Shown here: positions 8,801-16,397 of the stretch, one piece after another
Numbering within the stretch: the first letter of the stretch is position 1
Layout: each line of letters begins with the position of its first letter
Position numbers and translations under genes: made by a program
Assembly (NCBI RefSeq): GCF_049803835.1
Contig: NZ_JBNAGK010000001.1
Location: 310,001 to 374,000, forward strand
Source of the DNA: Pacificoceanicola sp049803835
Lineage (GTDB): Bacteria; Pseudomonadota; Alphaproteobacteria; Rhodobacterales; Rhodobacteraceae
Reading direction: 5' to 3'
DNA length: 64,000 bases
The notes under the pieces: generated by a model
What the model was told of the DNA's origin: nothing
The model's database searches: none
What the model saw: the letters and a program-made list of their open reading frames with translations, nothing else

Positions 8801-9517
8801 TCAGAAAAGAAACCCGACAACCAGCGGCGCCAGCACCGCCGTCAACAAGGCGTTCAGCCCCATGCCGATACCGGAAAAGGCACCTGCGGTCTCGTGGACG
8901 CGGAAGGCGTGGGCGGTGCCAATGCCATGCGCCGCGACCCCGACGGCAAATCCGCGCGCCCGCCAGTCCGTCACGCCGAGGAGGTTCAGCATGGGGGTCG
9001 AGACGATCGCGCCGGTGATGCCGGTCAGGATGACGAGCACAGCCGTCAGCGAAGGCTGTCCGCCGATCGCTTCCGACACGCCGAGCGCAACGGGCGCGGT
9101 GGCCGATTTCGGGGCGAGCGAGAGTAGCGTCGGTCCGCGCACGCCAAGCACCCAGGCGATGCCGAGGGCCGAGATAATGGCGACGAGCGACCCGGCAAGC
9201 AGCGCCGCCGCCATCGGCAGCAGGCTCTGTTTCACCCGGGCGAGATTGAAATAGAGCGGCAGGGCCAGCGCCACGGTGGCGGGGCCAAGCATGAAGTGCA
9301 CGAACTGCGCGCCCCGGAAATAAGTGGCATAGGGCGTGGCCGAGACCTTGAGGATCACGGCCAGCAGGATCACGGCCATCAGGACCGGATTGGCGATGGC
9401 ACGCCGTCCGAAGGCCTCCGACAGTCGGTCCGCGATCACGTAGGCGGCAAGGGTCAGCGTGAGCCAGAGCAGCGGCTCGCGGGCCAGGTAGCTCCAGAGG
9501 GCAACGGCCTCATCCAT
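8801..9517 (-). CDS. lrgB: LrgB/CidB-family membrane protein
   Basis: 238 residues with about seven membrane segments and the family hallmarks LAPKSATAPVALGVSEAIGG and AAHGIGTAHAF. LrgB works with LrgA. The pair was first described as a holin/antiholin-like regulator of murein hydrolases, but homologues in B. subtilis carry pyruvate, and the fused plant plastid homologue (PLGG1) carries glycolate and glycerate. It overlaps lrgA by 8 bp and is the last gene of a three-gene minus-strand unit starting with a 2-hydroxyacid dehydrogenase, which favours a hydroxyacid transport role here. Confidence 0.9.
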   Translation of the reverse strand: MDEAVALWSYLAREPLLWLTLTLAAYVIADRLSEAFGRRAIANPVLMAVILLAVILKVSATPYATYFRGAQFVHFMLGPATVALALPLYFNLARVKQSLLPMAAALLAGSLVAIISALGIAWVLGVRGPTLLSLAPKSATAPVALGVSEAIGGQPSLTAVLVILTGITGAIVSTPMLNLLGVTDWRARGFAVGVAAHGIGTAHAFRVHETAGAFSGIGMGLNALLTAVLAPLVVGFLF

Positions 9518-9869
9518 CCTGCGCTCCCGTCAGCTTCGCCACCAGCAGGAACGCCCCGACCCCGGCGAGAATCGCCAGTGTCGTGCTGCCGATCAGGGCC
9601 AACAGCAACGCGGGCCCGTCCCGACCGAAGGTGTCGAGATGCGCCACCACGCCGACCCCGGCCGGTACGAAAAGCAGGGACAGATGTCCGAGCAGCCCCG
9701 TGACGGTCGCGCGCATGTACTCCGCCATCCGTGGAAACAGGACAAGGGCGATAAACAGCCCTGCCAGACCGAAGACCGGGCCGGGGATCGACAGGCCCAA
9801 CCCCCGCGACAGGGTTTCGCCCGCCAGCTGGAAGCCCAGCAGGACGAGGATCACCCGGATCATCTGCAT
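9510..9869 (-). CDS. lrgA: LrgA/CidA-family small membrane protein
   Basis: 119 residues with four predicted membrane segments and the typical GLSIPGPVFGLAGLFIAL and LLFVPAGVGVV stretches. It starts 12 bp after the dehydrogenase stop and overlaps lrgB by 8 bp, so the three genes are almost certainly cotranscribed and lrgAB translationally coupled. Partner of LrgB in a membrane carrier or holin-like complex. Confidence 0.9.
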   Translation of the reverse strand: MQMIRVILVLLGFQLAGETLSRGLGLSIPGPVFGLAGLFIALVLFPRMAEYMRATVTGLLGHLSLLFVPAGVGVVAHLDTFGRDGPALLLALIGSTTLAILAGVGAFLLVAKLTGAQDG

Positions 9870-9881
9870 CCCGGAATCCGG

Positions 9882-10868
9882 TCAGAGCATCGCCGGGACA
9901 ACCTGGTCCGGCGGACGGTGCCCGTCTGCGAAGGTCTTCACGTTGATGATGACCTTCTCGCCCATCTCCATGCGACCCTCCAGCGTGGCCGACCCCATGT
10001 GCGGCAGCATCACGACGTTGGGCATCCCCGACAGTTCCGGGTTGCCCTTGATGCCATGCTCGTAAACGTCGAGTCCCGCCCCGCCGAGTTCCCCCGCTTT
10101 GAGCATCCGCGTCAGGGCGTTCTCGTCGATCACCTCGCCGCGCGAGGTGTTGATGATGATCGCGGAAGGTTTCAGCAGCTTCAGACGCCGGGCGTTCAGC
10201 AGGTGGTAGGTGCTTGGCGTATGCGGGCAGTTGACGCTGAGAATGTCCATGCGGGCGGCCATCTGGTCGAGGCTCTCCCAATAGGTCGCACCGAGATTCT
10301 CCTCGATCTCGCCACGCAGCCTGCGCCGGTTGTGATAGTGGATCTGCATTCCGAAGGCCGCCGCGCGCCGCGCCACCGCCTGGCCGATCCGGCCCATGCC
10401 GAGAATGCCGAGCCGTTTGCCGCCAAGCCGGGTGCCAAGAAGCGCCGTCGGGGCGTAACCCTGCCATTCGCCGGACTGCATCACCGCCATGCCTTCCTGG
10501 ATCCGGCGGGTGACGCCGAGCATCAATGCCAGAACCATGTCAGCGGTGTCCTCGGTGACCACGCCGGGGGTGTTGGACACAAGGATGCCGCGCTGCCGCG
10601 CCGTCGCCACGTCGATGTGGTCGAACCCTGCGCCATAGTTGGCGATCAGCTTGAGGTTCTCCCCCGCCTGTCCGATCAGCCCGGCGTCGATCACGTCGGT
10701 CACCGTGGGGATCAGCACATCCGCGGTCTGGATCGCGTCGATCAGCGCACCGCGCGTCATCGGCGTGTCATCGTCGCGCAACTTGACGTCGAAGAGTTCG
10801 GTCAGCCGCGTCTCGACCACTTCGGGCAGGCGTCGCGTCACGACAACACTCAGACGTTTTGATGGCAT
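9882..10868 (-). CDS. D-2-hydroxyacid dehydrogenase, glyoxylate/hydroxypyruvate reductase type
   Basis: 328 residues. The Rossmann motif GILGMGRIGQ and the catalytic residues in NTSRGEVID (Arg), the following Glu region and LPHMGS (His) identify a D-isomer-specific NAD(P)-dependent 2-hydroxyacid dehydrogenase. The sequence is closest in feel to bacterial glyoxylate/hydroxypyruvate reductases. The ATG chosen has AGGAG ahead and opens with a conserved beta strand (RLSVVVTRRLP); an upstream start is in frame but unlikely. It leads an operon with lrgA and lrgB, suggesting that the dehydrogenase and carrier share a substrate such as glycolate, glyoxylate or glycerate. Confidence 0.88.
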   Translation of the reverse strand: MPSKRLSVVVTRRLPEVVETRLTELFDVKLRDDDTPMTRGALIDAIQTADVLIPTVTDVIDAGLIGQAGENLKLIANYGAGFDHIDVATARQRGILVSNTPGVVTEDTADMVLALMLGVTRRIQEGMAVMQSGEWQGYAPTALLGTRLGGKRLGILGMGRIGQAVARRAAAFGMQIHYHNRRRLRGEIEENLGATYWESLDQMAARMDILSVNCPHTPSTYHLLNARRLKLLKPSAIIINTSRGEVIDENALTRMLKAGELGGAGLDVYEHGIKGNPELSGMPNVVMLPHMGSATLEGRMEMGEKVIINVKTFADGHRPPDQVVPAML

Positions 10869-10967
10869 TCCGGCTCTCCTGTTGCTTCCTCGGGCATGGA
10901 CCCTGTGGCACAGTGCTGCAAAGGCATCAGGGGCGCAAGAACCCCACCTCAATTATAGTTCGGGCGG

Positions 10968-11474
10968 ATGAGCGGTATGGTCTTGAAAATCGGGGGCGTT
11001 GCCCTGTCGTGTCTGCTGTGTGCCGGTGTGGCCGCGGCGTCTGAAACCAAGGGGTCGGTGACCAACTTGCCGTTGCCCCGCTTCGTCTCCATGAAAGCCT
11101 CCGAAGGCAACGTCCGGCGCGGCCCCTCGCTGACCCACCGCATCGACTGGGTCTACACCCGCAAGGGCATGCCGCTGGAGGTGACCGCCGAGTACGGCCA
11201 CTGGCGGCGGGTTCAGGACCGCGACGGTCTGGGCGGCTGGGTGCATTACTCGCTGTTGTCCGGGGTACGCACGGTATTGGTCGAGGAGGACATGCTGCAA
11301 CTGCACGCCCGTGCCGACCTCGGCAGCCCGGTCACCGCGATGCTGGAAAATGGCGTCGTGGCCGAGCTCGGCGAGTGCACCGCGTCGCTGTGCGAACTCA
11401 GCGCGGGCGGGTTCGAGGGCTGGGCGCCGAAAACCGCGCTCTGGGGTGTGGACGCGGATGAAGTGCGGGAGTAA
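10968..11474 (+). CDS. Exported SH3-domain protein
   Basis: 168 residues: a signal peptide (to about residue 25, ending AGVAAASE), then a bacterial SH3-like domain containing GNVRRGPSLTHRIDWVYTRKG and WRRVQDRDGLGGWVHYSLLSG, followed by a second weaker SH3-like half. Proteins of this type are widespread and uncharacterised in alphaproteobacteria; they are assumed to bind the cell wall in the periplasm. Divergent from the dehydrogenase operon with a 99-bp gap. A start three codons later (10977) is also possible. Confidence 0.82.
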   Translation: MSGMVLKIGGVALSCLLCAGVAAASETKGSVTNLPLPRFVSMKASEGNVRRGPSLTHRIDWVYTRKGMPLEVTAEYGHWRRVQDRDGLGGWVHYSLLSGVRTVLVEEDMLQLHARADLGSPVTAMLENGVVAELGECTASLCELSAGGFEGWAPKTALWGVDADEVRE

Positions 11475-11486
11475 CCGGGACCCGGT

Positions 11487-12392
11487 TCAGACGCTCTGCA
11501 ACTTCTTCGCCTCGATTCCGGCCAGACGGATCAGGTCCGTCATGTAGCCTTTCTCCAGGTCCTCTGTCCGCGTCGCGGCGTAGAGCCGCCGCGTGATGCC
11601 CTGAGCGGTCAGGGGCCGGGTCACGTAATCCGAGTTGTACTTGACCTCGCGCACCACCCAGTCCGGCAGTACGGACACGCCCCGGTTGGATGCCACGAGC
11701 AGAAGGATCACCGCTGTCAGCTCGACCTGCCGGATCGCACCCGGCTCCACCTTCGCCGGGGTCAGCAGCTGGTTGAAGATATCGAGCCGGGCGCGGTCCA
11801 CCGGGTAGGTGATCAGGGTCTGGCCCCGGAAGTCCTCCGCCTCGATATACGGTTTCTGCGCCAGCGGATGCGCGGCCGCGGCGACGAAGACGGGATTGTA
11901 GTCGAACAACGGTGAGAAGGTCACGCCGGGCAGGTCCTCCGGGTCGGAGGAGATCACCACGTCAACGTCCTCTTTCATCAAGGCGGGCAGGGCGTCGAAG
12001 GCGAGGCCGGGGCGGATGTCCACGTCCACATCCGGCCAGCTCTTGCGGAAGGCTTCGAGCACCGGGAACAGCCATTCGAAGCAGGCGTGGCATTCGATGG
12101 CGATGTGCAGCCGCCCGGATTTGCCGTCGCGCAGCCCGATGAATTCATCTTGCAGCGCTTCGACCTGCGGCAGCACCTGCTCCGCCAACCGCAGGAGCCG
12201 CATCCCGGCGGCGGAGAGTTTCATCGGCTTGGACCGCCGCACGAACAGCTCCACCCCTGCCTGATCCTCCAACCCCTTGATCTGGTGGGACAAGGCGCTT
12301 TGGGTGATGTTCAGCTGATCGGCCGCGCGCGCGAGGCCGCCGCACTCGTGGATGGCCTTGATCGTGCGCAGGTGGCGAAACTCGATATGCAT
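11487..12392 (-). CDS. metR: LysR-family regulator MetR
   Basis: 301 residues with an N-terminal winged helix (HLRTIKAIHECGGLARAADQLNITQSALSHQI) and a periplasmic-binding-like effector domain. It is divergent from metF with an 89-bp gap, the classical arrangement for MetR, which uses homocysteine as coactivator for methionine genes. The start at 12392 is chosen because it gives the standard LysR N-terminus; a reading frame open 60 codons further upstream runs through the metF promoter and into metF. A 7-bp palindrome starts 7 bp before its start codon, consistent with autoregulation. Confidence 0.88.
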   Translation of the reverse strand: MHIEFRHLRTIKAIHECGGLARAADQLNITQSALSHQIKGLEDQAGVELFVRRSKPMKLSAAGMRLLRLAEQVLPQVEALQDEFIGLRDGKSGRLHIAIECHACFEWLFPVLEAFRKSWPDVDVDIRPGLAFDALPALMKEDVDVVISSDPEDLPGVTFSPLFDYNPVFVAAAAHPLAQKPYIEAEDFRGQTLITYPVDRARLDIFNQLLTPAKVEPGAIRQVELTAVILLLVASNRGVSVLPDWVVREVKYNSDYVTRPLTAQGITRRLYAATRTEDLEKGYMTDLIRLAGIEAKKLQSV

Positions 12393-12398
12393 ATGCCG

Positions 12399-12424
12399 CT
12401 CATAACCTTCTTGAGATTTATGAG
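12399..12424. promoter_or_regulatory. Probable MetR operator
   Basis: Perfect inverted repeat CTCATAA - 12 nt - TTATGAG in the metR-metF gap. A second overlapping repeat, TGAGA with TCTCA, extends toward metF. The position fits a LysR-type activator site that also covers the metR start. Confidence 0.6.
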
Positions 12425-12481
12425 TTTGTCTCACAATGCCGCCCGTGCAACAAGGGGACAACGCTACAGAGGTAAGCCACA

Positions 12482-13348
12482 ATGATCCGCCCCGACGTTT
12501 CCTTCGAATTCTTCCCGCCGCGCAACATCGAGGCGACCTTCCGCCTGTGGGACACCGTTCAGGTCCTGTCACCGCTCGATCCGCGTTTCGTGTCTGTCAC
12601 TTACGGCGCCGGTGGCACCACGCGTGACATCACCCGCGACGCGGTTGCCGCGATCCACAAGCACTCCGGCCTGCGCACCGCGGCGCATCTCACCTGCGTC
12701 AACGCGACCCGCGAGGAGACGCTGAAGATCGCGCATGATTTCGCCGAGGCCGGTGTGACCGATATCGTCGCACTGCGCGGTGACCCGCCCAAAGGCTCCA
12801 ACGGTTTCGAGCCGCACCCGGGCGGCTTCAACTCCTCCATCGAGCTGATCGAGGCGCTGGCCGAGACCGGCAAGTTCACCATCCGCGTCGGCGCCTACCC
12901 GGACCAGCACCCAGAAGCGCCGAACTTGCAGGCCGACGTCGAATGGCTCAAGTACAAGATCGAGGCCGGTGCCTCCGAGGCGCTGACCCAGTTCTTCTTC
13001 GAGGCGGAGACCTTCTTCCGCTTCCGCGACGCCTGCGAGAAGGCCGGGATCGACGCGCCGATCGTGCCGGGTATCCTGCCGATCGAGAACTGGAAAGGCG
13101 CACGCCGCTTTGCCGAGGCCACCGGCACGAAGATTCCCGCCTGGGTCATCGACGCCTTCGAGAAGGCCGAGCGCGATGGTCGCGAGGACCTGCTGGCCAC
13201 GGCGATCTGCACCGAGCTGTGCTCGGAGTTGATCGAGGGCGGCGTGGACAAGCTGCACTTCTACACGCTGAACCGCCCGGAACTGACCCGCGACGTCTGC
13301 TTCGCGCTGGGCGTGACGCCGGAGGTCCGGTTGGAGCACGTCGCATAA
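12482..13348 (+). CDS. metF: Methylenetetrahydrofolate reductase
   Basis: 288 residues, full length for the bacterial enzyme. It reduces 5,10-methylene-THF to 5-methyl-THF with NAD(P)H and FAD, supplying the methyl group for methionine. Landmarks are SFEFFPPRN at the N-terminus, VTYGAGGTTRD, LRGDPP, and the C-terminal LHFYTLNRPELT. The divergent metR and the palindrome between them point to regulation by homocysteine through MetR. A terminator hairpin follows the gene. Confidence 0.96.
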   Translation: MIRPDVSFEFFPPRNIEATFRLWDTVQVLSPLDPRFVSVTYGAGGTTRDITRDAVAAIHKHSGLRTAAHLTCVNATREETLKIAHDFAEAGVTDIVALRGDPPKGSNGFEPHPGGFNSSIELIEALAETGKFTIRVGAYPDQHPEAPNLQADVEWLKYKIEAGASEALTQFFFEAETFFRFRDACEKAGIDAPIVPGILPIENWKGARRFAEATGTKIPAWVIDAFEKAERDGREDLLATAICTELCSELIEGGVDKLHFYTLNRPELTRDVCFALGVTPEVRLEHVA

Positions 13349-13379
13349 GGCACTGATTTCAGACTTGTTTCCCTGCACT

Positions 13380-13411
13380 CCCGGCGTGGCCCTGCCCCGC
13401 CGGGTTTCTTT
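13380..13411 (+). terminator. Rho-independent terminator after metF
   Basis: CCCGGCG (13380-13386) pairs with CGCCGGG (13398-13404) around an 11-nt loop and is followed by TTTCTTT. Its T tract reaches the 3' end of the convergent racemase gene. Confidence 0.75.
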
Positions 13412-14139
13412 CATCGCGGGAAGCGGCGCGGGGTCAGGCCGGACTGGAGCCAGGACACGAGGCTGACAATGGAGTAGCAGGGCAGGCCGGTGGCCTCGGT
13501 GATGTCGGCGGCGTAGGGACACATGTTGGTGCATTCCAGCACGAAGGCTCCAAGATCCGGATGTCTCGCCTGCAGCGCCAAGGCTGCCTCCACGTTGTCC
13601 CGCCGTGCCAGATCGACGTTCAACTGCCGTTCGTTTCCGAGAATCGCCCGGGTGAACTCCTGCCCGCCCTCGGTGGTTCCGATGGGCGTGCCCTCGGGCA
13701 CGCGGGCGCCGTGCAGGTGGGCCTGCGTGAGGGTCGAGGCGGAAATCGTCAGCACTCCGGCGCGTTTGCCGTGGGGCAGGATGCGGTTGACCATCTCGAC
13801 CTGCATCAGGGAGGAGGTCAGTACAGGAACCGGCAGGGCCCGTGCCAGATCGTCCTGAAACAGCGACAGGAACCCGCAATTCGTGGTGATCCCGTCGACG
13901 CCGTCCTTCACCAGGTCTTTCGCTGCGTCGATGAAGGCGGGGAGCAGCCCCTGCGCCCCGCCGCGCACCACTCTGTCCGGCGAGGCGTTGCGGACGATGC
14001 GGTAGAGCACGGGAAAATCCCAGGTCGTCGCGTTACCCATGTCCCCGGGAATACGGGGAAATTCGGCATCGAGCATCAGGATGCCGACCGACGCGCCATA
14101 GATGGATTTGCCGCCCTTTGCGATCCACGAGTCGTCCAT
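13411..14139 (-). CDS. Aspartate/glutamate racemase-family protein
   Basis: 242 residues of the Asp/Glu/hydantoin racemase superfamily. The two catalytic-type cysteines are visible in GITTNCGFLSLFQ and in LECTNMCPYA. Cofactor-independent racemases of this fold invert amino acids or hydantoins; this subfamily has no assigned substrate that I recognise. The ATG chosen has GGGAGGGA ahead; longer in-frame starts overlap the divergent neighbour. It lies head to head with a thiamine-diphosphate enzyme gene across an 79-bp gap, so the two may be coregulated. Confidence 0.8.
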   Translation of the reverse strand: MDDSWIAKGGKSIYGASVGILMLDAEFPRIPGDMGNATTWDFPVLYRIVRNASPDRVVRGGAQGLLPAFIDAAKDLVKDGVDGITTNCGFLSLFQDDLARALPVPVLTSSLMQVEMVNRILPHGKRAGVLTISASTLTQAHLHGARVPEGTPIGTTEGGQEFTRAILGNERQLNVDLARRDNVEAALALQARHPDLGAFVLECTNMCPYAADITEATGLPCYSIVSLVSWLQSGLTPRRFPR

Positions 14140-14162
14140 CGCGGTGTCCCTCCCTTGCAATC

Positions 14163-14173
14163 GAAACGGTTTC
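14163..14173. promoter_or_regulatory. Short palindrome in the racemase / ThDP-enzyme divergent promoter
   Basis: GAAAC-G-GTTTC, a symmetric 11-mer of the size and style of LacI/GalR operators, sits midway between the two divergent start codons. No cognate regulator gene is adjacent; assignment tentative. Confidence 0.35.
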
Positions 14174-14218
14174 CAATCCACTGTGCCGATGAACCGAGGC
14201 GCTGCATAGGGGGATGTG

Positions 14219-15913
14219 ATGGCCGAAACGAACCAGATGAACGGCGCCGAGGCGATGGTGAGAATGCTGGAAGCGCAGGGGGTTACGCATATCTTCGGCC
14301 TCTGCGGGGACACCACGCTGCCGTTTTATGACGCGATGCGGGGGCTGGATCATTCGATGACCCATATCCTGACCCGGGACGAGCGCTGCGCCGCTTACAT
14401 GGCGGATGGTTTCTCGCGCGTCACGGGCCGGGTTGGCGTCTGTGAAGGGCCGTCTGGGGGCGGGGCGACGTACATCCTTCCCGGGCTGATCGAGGCGAAC
14501 GAGAGTTCTTACGCGGTGCTGGCCATCACCACGGATATTTCCGTGGGGTCTTATGGCAAGTATCCCCTGACGGAGGTCGATCAGGACGCGCTGATGCGCC
14601 CCCTGACCAAGTACAATACGGTCATCAAGCAGGCGGCGCATATCCCGCGCATGGTGCGGGCGGCGTTCCGGGCGATGACATCCGGGCGGTCCGGGGCGGC
14701 GCATCTGGGGTTGCCGTATGACATCCAGTACGATGCGGTCGATCCCGTAGATGTCTGGGGGGATTTGACTTTTTCAAGCTACCCCGCGCATCCGGGCGCA
14801 CCGGAGGCGTCTCGGGTCGAGGCGGCGGTGGCGGCTTTGCTTTCTGCCGAGCGGCCCTTGATCGTCTGTGGCGGCGGGGTGATCATTTCCGGGGCTTGCG
14901 AGGCGTTGGCTGCGGTGGCGGAGCGGCTGGATATTGCCGTGGCGACGTCGATTTCCGGGAAGGGGTCGCTGTCCGATGACCACCCGCAGAGCCTTGGGGT
15001 GGTGGGGTCCAACGGCGGTACGCCGGAGACATGGGAGATGATGCAAGAGGCTGATCTCGTTGCGTTTCTCGGCTGCCGTGCCGGGTCCACAACCACCTCG
15101 CGTTGGAGTGCGCCGAAGCCGGGAACGCGGGTGCTGCATTTCGACAATGACCCGATGGTGATCGGAGCGAACTACCCGACGGAGGTTGGCGTCGTAGGCG
15201 ATCTGCGGCTGTCGCTTGATATGGCCAACGCGGTTCTGGACGGGATTTCAGCGCTTCCGACATTCGGCGGCACAGCGCGGGTGGCGGAGATCAAGGCGCG
15301 GAAGTTTGCGCGTTTTCAGACGCTTGCGCAGAGTTTGGAGAAGCCGGTCCGGCCGGAACGGATCATCGACACGCTGAACAGGCTGCTGCCCGAGGAGTCC
15401 GTCGTGGTCAGCGATCCGGGGACGACCTGCCCGTATTACAACGCCTTCGGGTTGAGGCCGAAAGCCGGGCGGACGTTTATCACGAACCGGGCGCATGGGG
15501 CGCTGGGATATGCCATCGGGGCGTCCATCGGGGCGTGGTTCGGCAGGCCGCAGGCGACGGTGGTCGCGCTGATGGGGGACGGCAGTTTTGGCTTTAGTTG
15601 CGGGGAGTTGGAGACCGCAGCTCGGTACAAGGTGCCGGTGACGTTTGTGGTCCTGAGCAATGCCGGGTACGGTTGGATCAAGGCCAGTCAGAAGGATGAC
15701 AAGGGCGGGCGGTACTACAACGTCGACTTTGGCCGGACGGATAACGCGAAGGTGGCGGAGGGGTTCGGGGTGCGGTCGTGGACCGTGGAAGACCCGGAGG
15801 ACCTTGACCGGGTGCTGAAAGAGGCGCTCGCGCATGACGGGCCGACGCTGATTGATGTTATTTCTCAACCGCTTGAGGAAAGCGCTGCCCCTGTGATGCG
15901 GTGGATGGGGTAA
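14219..15913 (+). CDS. Thiamine-diphosphate-dependent enzyme, acetolactate synthase-like
   Basis: About 564 residues with the three-domain layout of the acetohydroxyacid synthase / benzoylformate decarboxylase superfamily. The N-terminal PYR domain has the ThDP-activating Glu in THILTRDERCAAYMADGFSR, the middle has the FAD/ADP-binding-like fold, and the C-terminal PP domain has GDGSFGFSCGELETAA followed at the right distance by NAGYG. It is not a typical IlvB: no small subunit gene is near and the motifs diverge. It is probably a catabolic decarboxylase, lyase or oxidase of unknown substrate. The ATG at 14219 has AGGGGG five bases ahead. Its partner may be the divergent racemase-family gene. 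Confidence 0.82.
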   Translation: MAETNQMNGAEAMVRMLEAQGVTHIFGLCGDTTLPFYDAMRGLDHSMTHILTRDERCAAYMADGFSRVTGRVGVCEGPSGGGATYILPGLIEANESSYAVLAITTDISVGSYGKYPLTEVDQDALMRPLTKYNTVIKQAAHIPRMVRAAFRAMTSGRSGAAHLGLPYDIQYDAVDPVDVWGDLTFSSYPAHPGAPEASRVEAAVAALLSAERPLIVCGGGVIISGACEALAAVAERLDIAVATSISGKGSLSDDHPQSLGVVGSNGGTPETWEMMQEADLVAFLGCRAGSTTTSRWSAPKPGTRVLHFDNDPMVIGANYPTEVGVVGDLRLSLDMANAVLDGISALPTFGGTARVAEIKARKFARFQTLAQSLEKPVRPERIIDTLNRLLPEESVVVSDPGTTCPYYNAFGLRPKAGRTFITNRAHGALGYAIGASIGAWFGRPQATVVALMGDGSFGFSCGELETAARYKVPVTFVVLSNAGYGWIKASQKDDKGGRYYNVDFGRTDNAKVAEGFGVRSWTVEDPEDLDRVLKEALAHDGPTLIDVISQPLEESAAPVMRWMG

Positions 15914-15922
15914 ACTGACGTA

Positions 15923-16067
15923 CCGGACCCAATGGGTCCGGCAAACGCTCCGGGGGAGCGTTTGGTCAGTTTACGGGCGAAGCCCCGGGGGTGTCTGAAC
16001 CGTGCCCAATGGGTCCGGCAAACACTCCGGGGGAGTGTTTGGGGGTTTTACGGGCGTAGCCCCGGGG
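15923..16067. repeat. Tandem pair of multi-hairpin repeats after the ThDP-enzyme gene
   Basis: Two direct copies of a ~70-bp unit (15923-~15991 and 16000-16067). Each contains a hairpin around CCCAATGGG, a hairpin CAAACxCTCC-GGG-GGAGxGTTTG, and a small GGGC-GNA-GCCC hairpin. Between the copies the middle hairpin differs by G to A in one arm and C to T in the other, a compensatory pair that keeps the stem. A third partial copy lies at 60965-61001. Likely a transcript-end or RNA-stabilising element. Confidence 0.75.
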
Positions 16068-16107
16068 TGCGTTAACCAAGTGCGCCGAGCTGCATTGGGT
16101 TAACGCA
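16068..16107. repeat. Inverted repeat with GTTAAC cores
   Basis: TGCGTTAACC (16068-16077) and its exact reverse complement GGTTAACGCA (16098-16107), separated by 20 nt. It could be a long hairpin or a regulator site. It directly follows the tandem repeats in the 484-bp convergent gap 15914-16397, which holds no credible gene. Confidence 0.5.
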
Positions 16108-16148
16108 TCGCGCGCCGGGGTTAAGCGACCGCTCGCTGGTCTGGACAC

Positions 16149-16163
16149 ACAACATCTTGTTGT
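16149..16163. promoter_or_regulatory. Palindrome ACAACA-TCT-TGTTGT, NrdR-box-like
   Basis: A perfect 6-bp dyad in a gap between two 3' ends. The core CAACATCTTGTTG resembles NrdR boxes, but no ribonucleotide reductase gene is near and the usual second box is missing. A related ATCTTGTGGT string occurs at the same relative place in the 58.7-kb gap. Confidence 0.3.
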
Positions 16164-16224
16164 TTCTCCTCGACGCCACACACGGACAATCCGGGCGTTA
16201 ACCCGCCTCGCGGGGCCACGGGCC

Positions 16225-16262
16225 CGAGTTTGGTACGATTCTACCCGAGTTTCGTACAGATT
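16225..16262. repeat. 38-bp dispersed element, copy A
   Basis: Two tandem half-units, CGAGTTTGGTACGATT at 16225 and CGAGTTTCGTACAGATT at 16246, start exactly 21 bp apart (two helical turns). GTACGA and TCGTAC also form an inverted repeat. The 38 bases match 58756-58793 at 35 positions, in the same orientation. Both copies lie between convergent genes. Function unknown. Confidence 0.8.
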
Positions 16263-16269
16263 TGATTTC

Positions 16270-16285
16270 ATGGTATCGATACCAT
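16270..16285. promoter_or_regulatory. 16-bp perfect palindrome, LacI-type operator candidate
   Basis: ATGGTATCGATACCAT is perfectly symmetric with a central CG, the form of many LacI-family operators. It is 8 bp from the 38-bp element and near no obvious target gene or LacI-family gene in the window. Confidence 0.4.
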
Positions 16286-16397
16286 TCCATCTGCCGTCCT
16301 CAGCGGTCGGATTCGTGGTTAACGCCCGAATTTCTTGAGTATTTGGAAAGAGAAGAAAGCGGGACGCCGCAGTCCCCGGGGCGCGATGCGGCCCAAT

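Noticed and set aside
12393..12481. SAM riboswitch ahead of metF
   Set aside because: The gap is only 89 bp and lacks the SAM-II pseudoknot pattern; the MetR-type dyad explains regulation better.
14219..15913. Assignment as biosynthetic acetolactate synthase (ilvB)
   Set aside because: No small subunit gene is adjacent, and motif details and the divergent racemase neighbour suggest a different reaction.
16149..16163. Functional NrdR box
   Set aside because: Only one box is present, it is between convergent 3' ends, and no nrd gene is near. It is kept as a dyad, not as an assigned NrdR site.
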